A DNA stretch of 64,000 nucleotides from Streptomyces lasiicapitis (GTDB taxonomy: Bacteria; Actinomycetota; Actinomycetes; Streptomycetales; Streptomycetaceae): the NCBI RefSeq assembly GCF_014646335.1, contig NZ_BMNG01000008.1, forward strand, positions 62,001 to 126,000, in the 5' to 3' direction. Each line of letters opens with the position of its first letter. Position 1 is the first letter of the stretch. Positions 16,877 to 25,616 of the stretch are shown here, piece by piece. Both the position numbers and the translations under genes were made by a program. The notes beneath the pieces are model-generated. The model was not told the DNA's origin, ran no database searches, and was given only the letters and a program-made list of their open reading frames with translations.

Positions 16877-17634
16877 TCACAGGTCACCGGGGTCGACGTC
16901 GGTCAGGGCGCGGCTGGCGTCCCACAACCGCGCCGCCACACCGATGTCGGCGAGATGACTCCACACCGCCTCTTGCCGAGGCGGTCCAGGGCGCCGCCGG
17001 GGTGGACCACCAAGCTCGCCACTGGGCTGCCGAGGGCGCGCAGACGGCGGTCGAGTTCGAGCCCGAAGTGCATCTGGGCCAGCTTGGACCGTCCGTAGGC
17101 GCGCTTGGGCAGGTAGTTCCGCCGGGACTGGAGGTCGTCCAGGTCCAGCCGTTCCGATTTCGCGGCGAAGCTGCCGACGGTCACGACGCGTGCCGCCGGC
17201 GCGGCCGCGAGGAGCGGCATCAGCCGGCCGGTCAGCGCGAAGTGCCCGAGGTGATTCGTGCCGAACATCAGCTCATGGCCGTCCCCGGTCTCGCGACGTG
17301 GCGGGTCGTCGAGTGCGACACCGGCGTTGTGGACCACGGCGTCAAGGGCGCTCACCTCCAGGGATTGCGCGACGGTGCTCAGTGATGACAGGTCGGCGAG
17401 GTCAAGACGTACGGCGCGTACCCGCGCGTCGGGCACGCGCGAGCGGATCGAGGCGAGCGCGGCCTCGGCTCGCGCCGGGTCCCGGCTGCCCAGCACGACG
17501 GTGGCCCCGGTGGCGGCGAGCTGCTCCGCGATGAAGTACCCGATACCCGCGCCCCCGGTGACCAGGAAGACACTGCCCTCGGCACGCGGCAGCCGATGAA
17601 CATCCCAGGGCGGGGCGGAGGACGTCGACGACAT
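16877..17634 (-). pseudogene. Short-chain dehydrogenase with C-terminal deletion and frameshift
   Basis: The first 220 residues form a good SDR: TGGAGIGYFIAEQL cofactor loop, DLADLSSL, HNAGVAL, and catalytic YGRSK (Tyr and Lys). The reading frame then ends at 16903 in an aberrant Arg/Cys-rich tail. In the next frame the sequence continues as EAVWSHLADIGVAARLW and DASRALTDVDPGDL to a stop at 16877, which looks like a genuine SDR C-terminus. The roughly 50 residues expected between HPGGALD and this end are missing. The intact frame from ATG 17634 to 16903 is 243 aa. Confidence 0.72.
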
Positions 17635-17812
17635 GAAGGGGCTCCCTAGATCTGGCGTGCAGGCTTCCACCGGCTCGCCACCCACAGTCCCAGCGGGCCC
17701 CGACACCTCACCTATGGATCACCGGTTGCCACGGCCGGGACACCGACATCCCGCCGACAGGCGGGCCGACTCGGACGGAGCGGCGCCGTCGGGGCACGGC
17801 GTGGCGTAGCGC

Positions 17813-17840
17813 ACTATTGCAAGCAGGTGCTTGCAATAGT
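17813..17840. promoter_or_regulatory. Perfect 28-bp palindrome (13-2-13) upstream of the XRE gene
   Basis: ACTATTGCAAGCA, two bases, then its exact reverse complement, ending 26 bp before the start codon of the XRE regulator. Its AT-rich arms stand out from the surrounding high-GC sequence. This is the expected position for autoregulation of the XRE-HbhA operon. Confidence 0.85.
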
Positions 17841-17866
17841 TAGCGGGGCGGGTGCAGTATCGACGC

Positions 17867-18343
17867 ATGGCATCGCTCAACGTCGGCAATCTCGGTGAGT
17901 ATCTGCGCGAGCAGCGGCGCAACGCCCAGCTCTCGCTCAGGCAGCTCGCCGATGCCGCCGGGGTGTCCAATCCGTATCTGAGCCAGATCGAGCGCGGGCT
18001 GCGCAAGCCGAGCGCCGAGGTGCTGCAGCAGGTCGCCAAGGCGCTCAGGATCTCCGCCGAGACGTTGTACGTCCGCGCCGGGATCCTCGACGAGAAGGAG
18101 CGGGACGAGCTGGAGACGCGCGCCGTCATCCTCGCCGACCCGTCCCTCAACGAGCGGCAGAAGCAAGTGCTCCTGCAGATCTACGAGTCGTTCCGCAAGG
18201 AGAACGGCTTCGTCACCTCTTCGTATGCGGATGACAGCGCCTCTTCGTACGACGCGGACGACACCCCCGCTTCGTACGCGGACGACACCCCCGCTGACGG
18301 CTCCCGCACGGCCGACGGCAACGACGCCGAACCCTCAAGCTGA
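17867..18343 (+). CDS. XRE-family regulator of the HbhA cluster
   Basis: Regulator of 158 aa. The HTH at residues 8-62 (LGEYLREQRRNAQLSLRQLA, then AAGVSNPYLSQIERGLRKPS) is a Cro/CI-type domain, and the C-terminus is an acidic tail with repeated SYADD units. With the next two genes it reproduces the Mycobacterium order Rv0474 (XRE), Rv0475 (hbhA), Rv0476 (DUF2516). Probably binds the palindrome just upstream. Confidence 0.88.
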   Translation: MASLNVGNLGEYLREQRRNAQLSLRQLADAAGVSNPYLSQIERGLRKPSAEVLQQVAKALRISAETLYVRAGILDEKERDELETRAVILADPSLNERQKQVLLQIYESFRKENGFVTSSYADDSASSYDADDTPASYADDTPADGSRTADGNDAEPSS

Positions 18344-18373
18344 AGCGAATCCGACTCCGGGAGGACCATCACC

Positions 18374-18961
18374 ATGGCCATCACCGACGACGTGCGCAAG
18401 ACGTTCACCAACCCCAAGCCCTTCTTCTTCATCGCCGGCAGCGCCGACCTCGCGTACCAGCAGGCCAAGAAGGTGCCCGGCGCCATCGAGCAGTTCGCCG
18501 CCGAGGCCCCGGCCCGGATCGACGCGGTGGTCAGGACCGACCCCAAGGACGTCCAGGTGAAGGCCACCACGCGCGCCAAGGAAGCGCGTGAGGCCCTCCA
18601 GGCCAAGGTCGGCGAGCTCATCGGCATCGTCGACACCGACCTGAAGAAGCTCGGCGAGGGCGCCCAGGACCTGGCCCTGCGCGGCGCCGGCGTGGCCGTC
18701 GAGTACGCGGTCCAGGCGCGCGAGAAGTACGACCAGGTCGCCGAGCACGGCGAGCAGGCCGTGCGGACCTGGCGCGGCGAGGCCGCCGAGGAGCTCGTCG
18801 AGCTGGCCGACGCCGTCGAGCCGGACGCCCAGGACGAGCAGCAGGGGGAGCAGGGGGAGCAGGACAAGGGCGCGTCCTCCAAGACCGCTTCGTCGACTGC
18901 CGCCAAGAAGCCCGCCGCCAAGAAGACGACCGCCAAGAAGACCACGCCGCCCGCCAAGTAG
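18374..18961 (+). CDS. Heparin-binding haemagglutinin-like (HbhA) protein
   Basis: Protein of 195 aa: a long helical, coiled-coil-forming body (residues 1-155) and a Lys/Ala-rich C-terminal tail of KKPAAKKTTAKKTT type, the glycosaminoglycan-binding region in mycobacterial HbhA. In a saprophyte the tail may bind nucleic acid, teichoic acid or lipid bodies instead. No signal peptide, as in mycobacterial HbhA. Lies 30 bp after the XRE gene. Confidence 0.87.
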   Translation: MAITDDVRKTFTNPKPFFFIAGSADLAYQQAKKVPGAIEQFAAEAPARIDAVVRTDPKDVQVKATTRAKEAREALQAKVGELIGIVDTDLKKLGEGAQDLALRGAGVAVEYAVQAREKYDQVAEHGEQAVRTWRGEAAEELVELADAVEPDAQDEQQGEQGEQDKGASSKTASSTAAKKPAAKKTTAKKTTPPAK

Positions 18962-19071
18962 CGGGAGTCGGCACGGCGGGCCGGGCACTCTCGGAGTGCT
19001 CGGCCCGTTGTCCGGGTAAGCGGGTACGGTGACGGTGACTGGGTACGTCGCGTAGGGATACGCCGAGACTG

Positions 19072-19422
19072 GTGGTGGACGTTGTGCTGATGCAGGGGTT
19101 CTCGAACCTCATGTGGCTGCTGTCGCTGGCCCTGATCGCGTTCAGCGGCTTCGCGCTGCTCGACGCCGCGATCCGGCGTGAGGACGCCTATCGCGCGGCG
19201 GACAAGAAGACCAAGCCGTTCTGGCTGATCATCCTCGGGCTCGCCTTCGTGGTGAACCTGATCTTCAACATCCTGTCGTTCCTGCCCATCATCGGCCTCA
19301 TCGCGACCATCGTGTACATGGTCGACGTGCGGCCCGCGCTGCGGCAGATCACCGGCGGGGGCGGCGGCCGCCGCGGCTCCAGCAGCGACGGTCCGTACGG
19401 GCCGTACAACGGCGGTCGGTGA
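19072..19422 (+). CDS. DUF2516 family membrane protein
   Basis: Protein of 116 aa with two or three hydrophobic segments (about residues 10-32, 53-72 and 74-90) and a Gly/Arg-rich tail. Family and position match Rv0476 of the mycobacterial hbhA cluster. The start may be GTG 19072 or ATG 19090; no strong ribosome-binding site separates them. Function unknown. Confidence 0.85.
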   Translation: MVDVVLMQGFSNLMWLLSLALIAFSGFALLDAAIRREDAYRAADKKTKPFWLIILGLAFVVNLIFNILSFLPIIGLIATIVYMVDVRPALRQITGGGGGRRGSSSDGPYGPYNGGR

Positions 19423-19459
19423 CGAGTTTCGCGCGGCGGCGGGCCCGGTCCAGGAGCAG

Positions 19460-20938
19460 CTAGCGAGCCCTGTCCAGGAGCAGTACCGCCACGTCGTCCG
19501 TCAGATCGCCGCCGTTGAGGTCCCTGGCCTCGTTCACCGCGGCCTCAAGGAGCTCCTCGCCGCCCAGGCCGGACGCGATCTGGCGGCGGATCATCTCCAC
19601 CATGCCGTCCTGGCCGAGCCGCTGGTTGCCCTCGCCGATGCGGCCCTCGATCAGGCCGTCCGTGTACAGCATCAGGCTCCAGCTGCCGCCGAGCTCCACC
19701 TGCCGGCGCGGCCAGCGCGCACGCGGCAGCAGGCCGAGCGCGGGGCCCCCGTCGTCGTACGGAAGCAGCTCGGCGGGTCGGCCAGGGCGCGCTATCAGCG
19801 GTGACGGGTGGCCGGCCAGGCACAGGCCGGCCCGGCGCCCGTCCGGCGCGATGTCCACCGTGCACAGCGTCGCGAAGATCTCCTCGTCCGCCCGCTCGTG
19901 TTCAAGGACCCGCTGGAGCGTGGAGAGCAGCTCGTCGCCGCACAGGCCCGCGAAGGTCAGCGCGCGCCAGGCGATGCGCAGCTCGACGCCGAGCGCGGCC
20001 TCGTCCGGGCCGTGGCCGCAGACGTCGCCGATCATCACGTGCACCGAGCCGTCGGGCGTGCGCACCGTGTCGTAGAAGTCGCCGCCGAGCAGCGCGCGGG
20101 AGCGGCCGGGGCGGTAGCGGGCGGCGAAGCGCAGCGGGGAGCCGTCGAGCAGCGGGGTCGGGAGCAGGCCGCGCTCCAGGCGGGCGTTCTCCTGCGCGCG
20201 CAGCCGGGACTCGGTGAGCTGGCGCTGCGCGGCGTCGGCGCGCTTGCGCTCCACCGCGTACCGGATGGCGCGGCTCAGCAGGCGGCTGTCCAGCTCCTCG
20301 CGCAGCAGATAGTCCTGGGCGCCGACGCGCACCGCCCGGGCGCCGGTCTCGGCGTCGCCGGACGCGGTGAGCGCGAGGACGGCGTGCCGGGGCGCGAGAC
20401 GGAGCACGTGCTTGAGCGCGGTGAGCTCGTCGGGGTCGTCCGCGGCGTCGGGGCCGGAGCTGGAGCCGGAGCTGGGGCTGTAGCCCTGGCCGGGGCTGGT
20501 GCCGCTGCCGCTGCCGCTGCCGCTGTTGCCCGGGCCGGTGCCTCCGTTGCCGCTTCCGGAACCTGTGCCTCCGTTGCCTCGGGCCGTCAGGGCCAGGTCG
20601 AGCAGGATGCAGTGCACGTCGTCCGTGAGCAGCCGCTCGGCCTCGGTGAGGTTGCGGGCGGTGCGGATGCGGATGGGCTTGCCCGCGGCGTCCAGGAGCT
20701 CGGGCACGCTCAGCGAGCCCGCCGGGTCGGCCTCGATCACCAGCAGGGTGAGGTTCGTGCCGCTGGTGATCGGGTCATCGCCGAGAGGGCTGTGGTCGGC
20801 GTCCGTGTGACCGCCGGTCTTGTCGTTTTCTTCGGCGGAGCTGTTGCCGATGGGGCCGGCGCCGGCTGCGGGCGCCGCTTGAGCCTGACCGCCTTCCGCG
20901 GCCGGGATCGCTCTCTGCCGCGGTATGGGTACGGGCAT
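19460..20938 (-). CDS. PP2C/SpoIIE phosphatase with an interrupted receiver domain
   Basis: Protein of 492 aa. Residues 1-60 are disordered; a receiver-like domain follows with phospho-acceptor candidate Asp114 in ILLDLAL. A Gly/Ser-rich stretch of about 43 residues (121-163) splits that domain. The receiver resumes to about 235, a coiled segment (ERKRADAAQRQLTESRL) follows, and residues 260-492 form a SpoIIE-type Ser/Thr phosphatase with metal Asp motifs GGDFYD, GDVCGHG and LTDDVAVLLL. Such proteins dephosphorylate anti-anti-sigma factors. ATG 20938 has a GGAAGGAA site. Confidence 0.88.
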   Translation of the reverse strand: MPVPIPRQRAIPAAEGGQAQAAPAAGAGPIGNSSAEENDKTGGHTDADHSPLGDDPITSGTNLTLLVIEADPAGSLSVPELLDAAGKPIRIRTARNLTEAERLLTDDVHCILLDLALTARGNGGTGSGSGNGGTGPGNSGSGSGSGTSPGQGYSPSSGSSSGPDAADDPDELTALKHVLRLAPRHAVLALTASGDAETGARAVRVGAQDYLLREELDSRLLSRAIRYAVERKRADAAQRQLTESRLRAQENARLERGLLPTPLLDGSPLRFAARYRPGRSRALLGGDFYDTVRTPDGSVHVMIGDVCGHGPDEAALGVELRIAWRALTFAGLCGDELLSTLQRVLEHERADEEIFATLCTVDIAPDGRRAGLCLAGHPSPLIARPGRPAELLPYDDGGPALGLLPRARWPRRQVELGGSWSLMLYTDGLIEGRIGEGNQRLGQDGMVEMIRRQIASGLGGEELLEAAVNEARDLNGGDLTDDVAVLLLDRAR

Positions 20939-21236
20939 CGTTTCGTTCCTTCCCTCCCCCCGAGGGCATGGTGGAGCGACGGTCGCACGCCCCACCAGAC
21001 GGGGACCATAGCGTTAGCCGGGGCCTGTGTGGAATGCCGTCCGGCACGTGGCCGACGGCATATGCCGCATCCTGGACCGCATTTGGGCACGAACTCGGTC
21101 CGCCTGTGATGACGAACATCACGCCGGGAGGGTTGAGCCGAGGGGATGGCCGTGCAGTGGGTCACAGGTCCGGGCAGGGGTGTGTCACCGCCCCGCCCCG
21201 CAGCACCTCACAGCCCCGCCCCGCGAGTGGCCCACC

Positions 21237-22328
21237 TCACTTGTCGGGCCGTACGACCCCGAGTATCTCCATCGAGCCCGCGCCCGCGACCGTCACATTC
21301 CGCCCGGGACGGGGGGCGTGCACGATGGCGCCGTCGCCCACGTAGAGCCCGACGTGGCTGGCGTCCTTGTGGTAGATGATCAAGTCGCCGGGGCGCATGT
21401 TCTTGACGTCGACGCGGGGGAGCCGCTTCCACTGCTCCTGCGAGGTGCGCGGGATGCCCTTGCCCGCGGCGGCCCAGGCCTGGGACGTGAGCCCCGAGCA
21501 GTCGAAGGACTTCGGGCCCTCCGCTCCCCATACATACGGCTTGCCGAGCTGCGCCGTGGCGAACGCGATGGCCTTCTTGCCGGGCGTGGTCGCCTCGCCC
21601 TTGGCGTCCTTGAGTATGCCGGTGTCCACCCAGGCCGACTGCTGCCTGAGCGCGGCCTCCTCCTCCAGCTTCCGCAGCCGCTCGCGCTCCTTCTTCTCCA
21701 GGCGCGACTCCAGCTTCTCGGCGGCGGCGATCTTCTTCTTGATCTCCTTCTTCGCCTCCGCCTTGGCCTTGCGGCCCGCCTCCAGCCTCTTCCACTGGGC
21801 GGCGGCGTCCTTGGCGTACGTCTTCAAGTCCTCTTGCGTGCGGCCCATTTCGGTGAGCATCGCCTTGGTGGCGTGCTGGCCCTGGCGCAGGCGGCCCGCG
21901 CCGTCGAGGAACCGGCTCGGGTTCTCGCTGAGCAGCAGCCGGGCCTCGTCGGGCACGCCGCCGCCGCGATACTGCGCGCGGGCCGCGGCGCCCGCGCGGG
22001 CCTTCAGCTTGTCCAGCTTCGCCTGGCCCTTGTCGATGGACCGGGCCAGGCGGACGATCTCCTCGGACTGCTTCTCGGCCTTCTCCTCCGCGGCGTTGTA
22101 CGCGTCGGTGGCTGTGCCCGCCTCGCGGTAGAGCCGCTCGATCTTCTTGCGGACCTCTTCGAGGGAGCGGTTCGTCGGGGGAGTGGGCGCGTCCGGTCTT
22201 GTCGTCGGACCCGGCGGCGTCGGCTCGGCCGGGCTCGCGAACGCCGTGCCCGGTGCCGCGAGCACCGTGGCCGCGCACGCGCAGATCAAGGCCACGGCCG
22301 TCGTCGTCGAATGCCTCTTGCCGGTCAC
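21237..22328 (-). CDS. NlpC/P60 (C40) peptidoglycan hydrolase
   Basis: Secreted cell-wall hydrolase of 363 aa. The GTG start at 22328 gives a clean Sec signal (TGKRHSTTTAVALICACAA, ending AFA-S), then a coiled-coil of about 190 residues, then the NlpC/P60 domain with catalytic Cys in SFDCSGLTSQAW, His in ASHVGLY and the third polar residue in IVHAPR. Expected to cut D-glutamyl-diaminopimelate bonds in stem peptides. The longer frame to 22424 would bury the signal peptide. Confidence 0.9.
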   Translation of the reverse strand: MTGKRHSTTTAVALICACAATVLAAPGTAFASPAEPTPPGPTTRPDAPTPPTNRSLEEVRKKIERLYREAGTATDAYNAAEEKAEKQSEEIVRLARSIDKGQAKLDKLKARAGAAARAQYRGGGVPDEARLLLSENPSRFLDGAGRLRQGQHATKAMLTEMGRTQEDLKTYAKDAAAQWKRLEAGRKAKAEAKKEIKKKIAAAEKLESRLEKKERERLRKLEEEAALRQQSAWVDTGILKDAKGEATTPGKKAIAFATAQLGKPYVWGAEGPKSFDCSGLTSQAWAAAGKGIPRTSQEQWKRLPRVDVKNMRPGDLIIYHKDASHVGLYVGDGAIVHAPRPGRNVTVAGAGSMEILGVVRPDK

Positions 22329-22662
22329 GCTCGCCACCCCCAAAGCTGATTTACCGTCAGTAACTTCCCGACATTCCCGGGATGGTGCCACGCCCGCGCC
22401 GATTACGACAGAGCCACGCGACAACTCCGATCCCCCACCCGTCCCATGTGACGAACGGCACGCGGAGATCGTTCCCCGCAGCTCACGAGGGTCGTGGCCC
22501 GCAGGTCACAGAGGCCGAGCCTGCCCCACCCGGGCCCGAACTCCCGCCTCGCCACCGGCGACTTCGGCAGAGGTTGGGCCACCGTTGTCCCCGCGTTCAG
22601 CCGCGCCGCAGCCGCCGCCGGCCCTCGCGTTCAGCCGCGCCAGCCGCTCTCGGCCCCCGAGT
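22329..22662. other. Non-coding leader region of the C40 hydrolase gene
   Basis: 334 bp between the hydrolase start and the stop of the upstream methyltransferase gene. I looked for a c-di-AMP (ydaO-type) riboswitch, known before some Streptomyces cell-wall hydrolase genes, and saw no conserved GGGGTGAAT core. A short TTAC-N5-GTAA repeat lies near 22365. Nothing else stands out. Confidence 0.5.
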
Positions 22663-23478
22663 TCAGCCCCCGCCCGGCGCCAACGCCCCCCACCGCACCG
22701 TCACTTCCCCCTGCCGCCACCGCGAACTCCGGTCCACCACCGGCCAGTCCGCCGTCAGGTCCCGCACCGCCCGGATCCACCGCTGCCGCGCCCCGTACGA
22801 GGCGTACGGCGCGGCCGCCGCCCACGCCCGGTCGAAGTCGCGCAGGAACGCGTGCACCGGCTCGCCCGGCACGTTCCGGTGGATCAGCGCCTTCGGCAGC
22901 CGCTCGGCGAGGTCCGACGGGCGCTCCAGGGAGGCGAGCCGGGCCGCGAACGTCACCGTGCGCGGACCCTCAGGACCGAGCGCCACCCACACGTGCCGCC
23001 GCCCGATCTCGTCACAGGTGCCCTCGATCAGCAGCCCGTCCGGCGCGAGCCGCGCGCACAGCCGCGCCCACACGTCGGCGACCGCGTCCTCGTCGTACTG
23101 GCGCAGCACGTTCGCCGCGCGGATCAGCACCGGGCGCTCGGTCGGGGTCGTCAGGGGCACTTCGAAGCCGCCGTGCCGGAAGGTGAGGCCCTCGCGTTCG
23201 TAGGGCCGGGCCGCCGCCACCCGCTCCGGGTCGATCTCGATGCCGACCACGCGCGCGTGCGGGGCGGCCGTACGCAGCCGCAGCAGCAGTTCGACGGCGG
23301 TCCAGGGCGCCGCGCCGTACCCGAGGTCGACGGCGACCGGCGCGTCCGCGCGGCGCAGCGCGGCCCCGTGGGCGGCGGCGATCCAGCGGTCCATGCGGCG
23401 CAGCCGGTTGGGGTTCGTGGTCCCGCGCGTCACGTTGCCCACGGGGCGAGCGGACGATCGGGGGACGCGGGGGGCCAT
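22663..23478 (-). CDS. Class I SAM-dependent methyltransferase-like protein
   Basis: Protein of 271 aa. VAVDLGYGAAPWTAVELL (about residues 52-69) is motif I with an unusual DLGYGAAPWT loop, and ARVVGIEIDPERVAAA gives the ribose-binding acidic residue. The protein begins MAPRVPRSSAR at ATG 23478; the longer frame to 23748 crosses the mshA promoter. Divergent from mshA with 160 bp between starts, a position conserved in Streptomyces as far as I recall. Substrate unknown. Confidence 0.83.
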   Translation of the reverse strand: MAPRVPRSSARPVGNVTRGTTNPNRLRRMDRWIAAAHGAALRRADAPVAVDLGYGAAPWTAVELLLRLRTAAPHARVVGIEIDPERVAAARPYEREGLTFRHGGFEVPLTTPTERPVLIRAANVLRQYDEDAVADVWARLCARLAPDGLLIEGTCDEIGRRHVWVALGPEGPRTVTFAARLASLERPSDLAERLPKALIHRNVPGEPVHAFLRDFDRAWAAAAPYASYGARQRWIRAVRDLTADWPVVDRSSRWRQGEVTVRWGALAPGGG

Positions 23479-23537
23479 AGGGGCAAGCGTATGCAAGGCC
23501 CACGGTTGAGACAGCCAAGGTAATGCTTTGGCAAAGA

Positions 23538-23565
23538 GGAAATGGAGGTGGGGCTTCCGGTGTTG
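23538..23565 (+). promoter_or_regulatory. SigR-like promoter of mshA
   Basis: GGAAAT at 23538-23543, an 18-bp spacer, then GTTG at 23562-23565, close to the SigR consensus GGAAT-N18-GTT. In S. coelicolor mshA is a known member of the thiol-stress SigR regulon, so both motif and gene identity agree. The GTG start is 73 bp further on. Confidence 0.7.
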
Positions 23566-23637
23566 CCCCTCCAGGAGGCCAGCACACCCGGTCTCCCCCT
23601 CGCCGTGCCCGCCGTCAAGGCCAAGGAGGACCGCCAC

Positions 23638-24984
23638 GTGAGCCACTACGTGACCAGGCTCGGGCGTCGCTCCCCATCGGCGTCCGCCCGGATCCGGCTG
23701 CCCGGCGCCTCCCGCCGGCCCCGCCGGGTGGCGATGCTCAGCGTGCACACCTCACCGCTGCACCAGCCCGGCACGGGCGACGCGGGCGGCATGAACGTCT
23801 ACATCGTGGAGCTGGCCAAGCGGCTCGCCGCGATCAACATCGAGGTCGAGATCTTCACGCGCGCCACGACGGGGACCCTGCCGCCCGTCGTGGAGCTGTC
23901 TCCAGGAGTGCTGGTACGTCACGTCGACGCCGGCCCCTACGAAGGCCTCGCCAAGGAGGAGCTGCCGGCCCAGCTCTGCGCCTTCACGCACGGCGTGATG
24001 CAGGCCTGGGCGGGCCACCGCCCCGGCTACTACGACCTGGTCCACTCGCACTACTGGCTCAGCGGCCACGTCGGCTGGCTGGCCGCCGAACGCTGGGGCA
24101 CCCCCCTGGTGCACGCGATGCACACCATGGCCAAGGTCAAGAACGCCGCGCTCGCCGCGGGCGACACCCCGGAGCCCGCCGCCCGCGTCATCGGCGAGAC
24201 CCAGATCGTGCGCGCCGCCGACCGCCTCATCGCCAACACCTCCGAAGAGGCCGACGAACTCGTACGCCACTACGAAGCCGACCCCGGCAAGGTCGCCGTC
24301 GTCCACCCCGGCGTGAACCTGGACCGCTTCCGCCCCGCCGACGGCCGCGCCGCCGCCCGGCAGCGCCTCGGCCTCCCGCAGGACGCCCTCGTCCCGCTCT
24401 TCGCCGGCCGCATCCAGCCCCTGAAGGCCCCCGACGTGCTGCTGCGCGCCGTCGGCGCCCTCCTGGAGGAGCGGCCCGAGCTGCGCTCGCGGATCGTCGT
24501 GCCCGTCGTCGGCGGGCCGAGCGGCAGCGGCCTCGCCAAGCCGGAGGGCCTGCAGAAGCTGGCCGCCCGCCTGGGGATCGCCGATGTCGTACGTTTCCAG
24601 CCGCCCGTCGGGCAGGAGCAGCTCGCGGACTGGTTCCGGGCCGCGTCCGTCCTCGTGATGCCCTCGTACAGCGAATCCTTCGGGCTCGTGGCCATCGAGG
24701 CGCAGGCCGCGGGGACGCCGGTGCTCGCCGCGGCCGTCGGCGGTCTGCCCGTCGCCGTGCGCGACGGGCAGACCGGATTCCTCATCTCCGGCCACGAACC
24801 CGCCCGCTACGCGCGCGTGCTGAGCGAATTCGCCGACCATCCCCACCTTGTGGACCGCATGGGCTCGGCGGCCGCGCGGCACGCCGAGTCCTTCGGGTGG
24901 GGGACCGCGGCGTCCGCCACGGCCGACGTGTACACCGCCGCCGTGCACGATCACCGGCGTCACGTACGCTCGCACCATGGGTGA
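23638..24984 (+). CDS. mshA: D-inositol-3-phosphate glycosyltransferase MshA
   Basis: First enzyme of mycothiol biosynthesis: transfers GlcNAc from UDP-GlcNAc to 1L-myo-inositol 3-phosphate. GT4/GT-B protein of 448 aa with the family's N-terminal acceptor-site signature (HTSPLHQPGTGDAGGMNVYI), the HSHYWLSG motif, and the C-terminal sugar-nucleotide motif SYSESFGLVAIEAQA holding the E(x7)E pair. GTG 23638 follows AAGGAGG by 7 nt, so upstream codons from 23542 are leader. Confidence 0.96.
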   Translation: MSHYVTRLGRRSPSASARIRLPGASRRPRRVAMLSVHTSPLHQPGTGDAGGMNVYIVELAKRLAAINIEVEIFTRATTGTLPPVVELSPGVLVRHVDAGPYEGLAKEELPAQLCAFTHGVMQAWAGHRPGYYDLVHSHYWLSGHVGWLAAERWGTPLVHAMHTMAKVKNAALAAGDTPEPAARVIGETQIVRAADRLIANTSEEADELVRHYEADPGKVAVVHPGVNLDRFRPADGRAAARQRLGLPQDALVPLFAGRIQPLKAPDVLLRAVGALLEERPELRSRIVVPVVGGPSGSGLAKPEGLQKLAARLGIADVVRFQPPVGQEQLADWFRAASVLVMPSYSESFGLVAIEAQAAGTPVLAAAVGGLPVAVRDGQTGFLISGHEPARYARVLSEFADHPHLVDRMGSAAARHAESFGWGTAASATADVYTAAVHDHRRHVRSHHG

Positions 24985-25477
24985 CGTTGCTGGCGGGGCG
25001 CCTTCCGCGGTGATCGAGCGGGCTCTGGACGAGGCCGAGCTCGAGTGGGAATCCCCCGGGCCCGGGGCGTACGTGGTGAAGCTGCCCGGCACGCGCAAGC
25101 TCTCCACGACGCTGTCGCTGCGTGTCGGCAAGCACTCGCTGTCCCTGAACGCCTTCGTGATCCGGCACCCCGACGAGAACCACGAGGGCGTCCACCGGTG
25201 GCTCCTGGAGCGGAACCTGCGTCTGTACGGCGTGAGTTACGCCATCGACTCCCTGGGGGACGTGTACGTCGCCGGCAAGCTGCCCCTCGCCGCCGTCACC
25301 CCCGACGAACTCGACCGCCTCCTCGGCTCCGTCCTCGAAGCGGCCGACGGTTCCTTCAACACCTTGCTGGAGCTGGGCTTCGCGACGGCGATCCGCAAGG
25401 AGTACGACTGGCGCGTGTCCCGCGGCGAATCCACCCGCAACCTGGACGCGTTCACCCACTTGACCCAGCCCCGGTAG
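24977..25477 (+). CDS. YbjN domain-containing protein
   Basis: Protein of 166 aa, alpha-beta YbjN fold related to type III secretion chaperones: VVKLPGTRKLSTTLSLRV strands, VIRHPDENHEGVHRWLLERN helix. Starts at ATG 24977 and overlaps the end of mshA by 8 bp, so it is co-translated with it. Proposed general chaperone-like or stress role; no enzymatic residues visible. Confidence 0.85.
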   Translation: MGDVAGGAPSAVIERALDEAELEWESPGPGAYVVKLPGTRKLSTTLSLRVGKHSLSLNAFVIRHPDENHEGVHRWLLERNLRLYGVSYAIDSLGDVYVAGKLPLAAVTPDELDRLLGSVLEAADGSFNTLLELGFATAIRKEYDWRVSRGESTRNLDAFTHLTQPR

Positions 25478-25616
25478 CTCCTCGGCGCAGCCCAGGCCGA
25501 CGGTGCCCGTATCTCTGGCGGTACGACACCTTCCCCGACGGCCAGCCACGTGGCATGCTCCCGCCCAACGCAGACGTGAACCACGTTCACGTACATGCAC
25601 AACAGGGGAGGCGGGC

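Noticed and set aside
22329..22662. c-di-AMP riboswitch before the NlpC/P60 gene
   Set aside because: No recognisable conserved core sequence on the minus strand.
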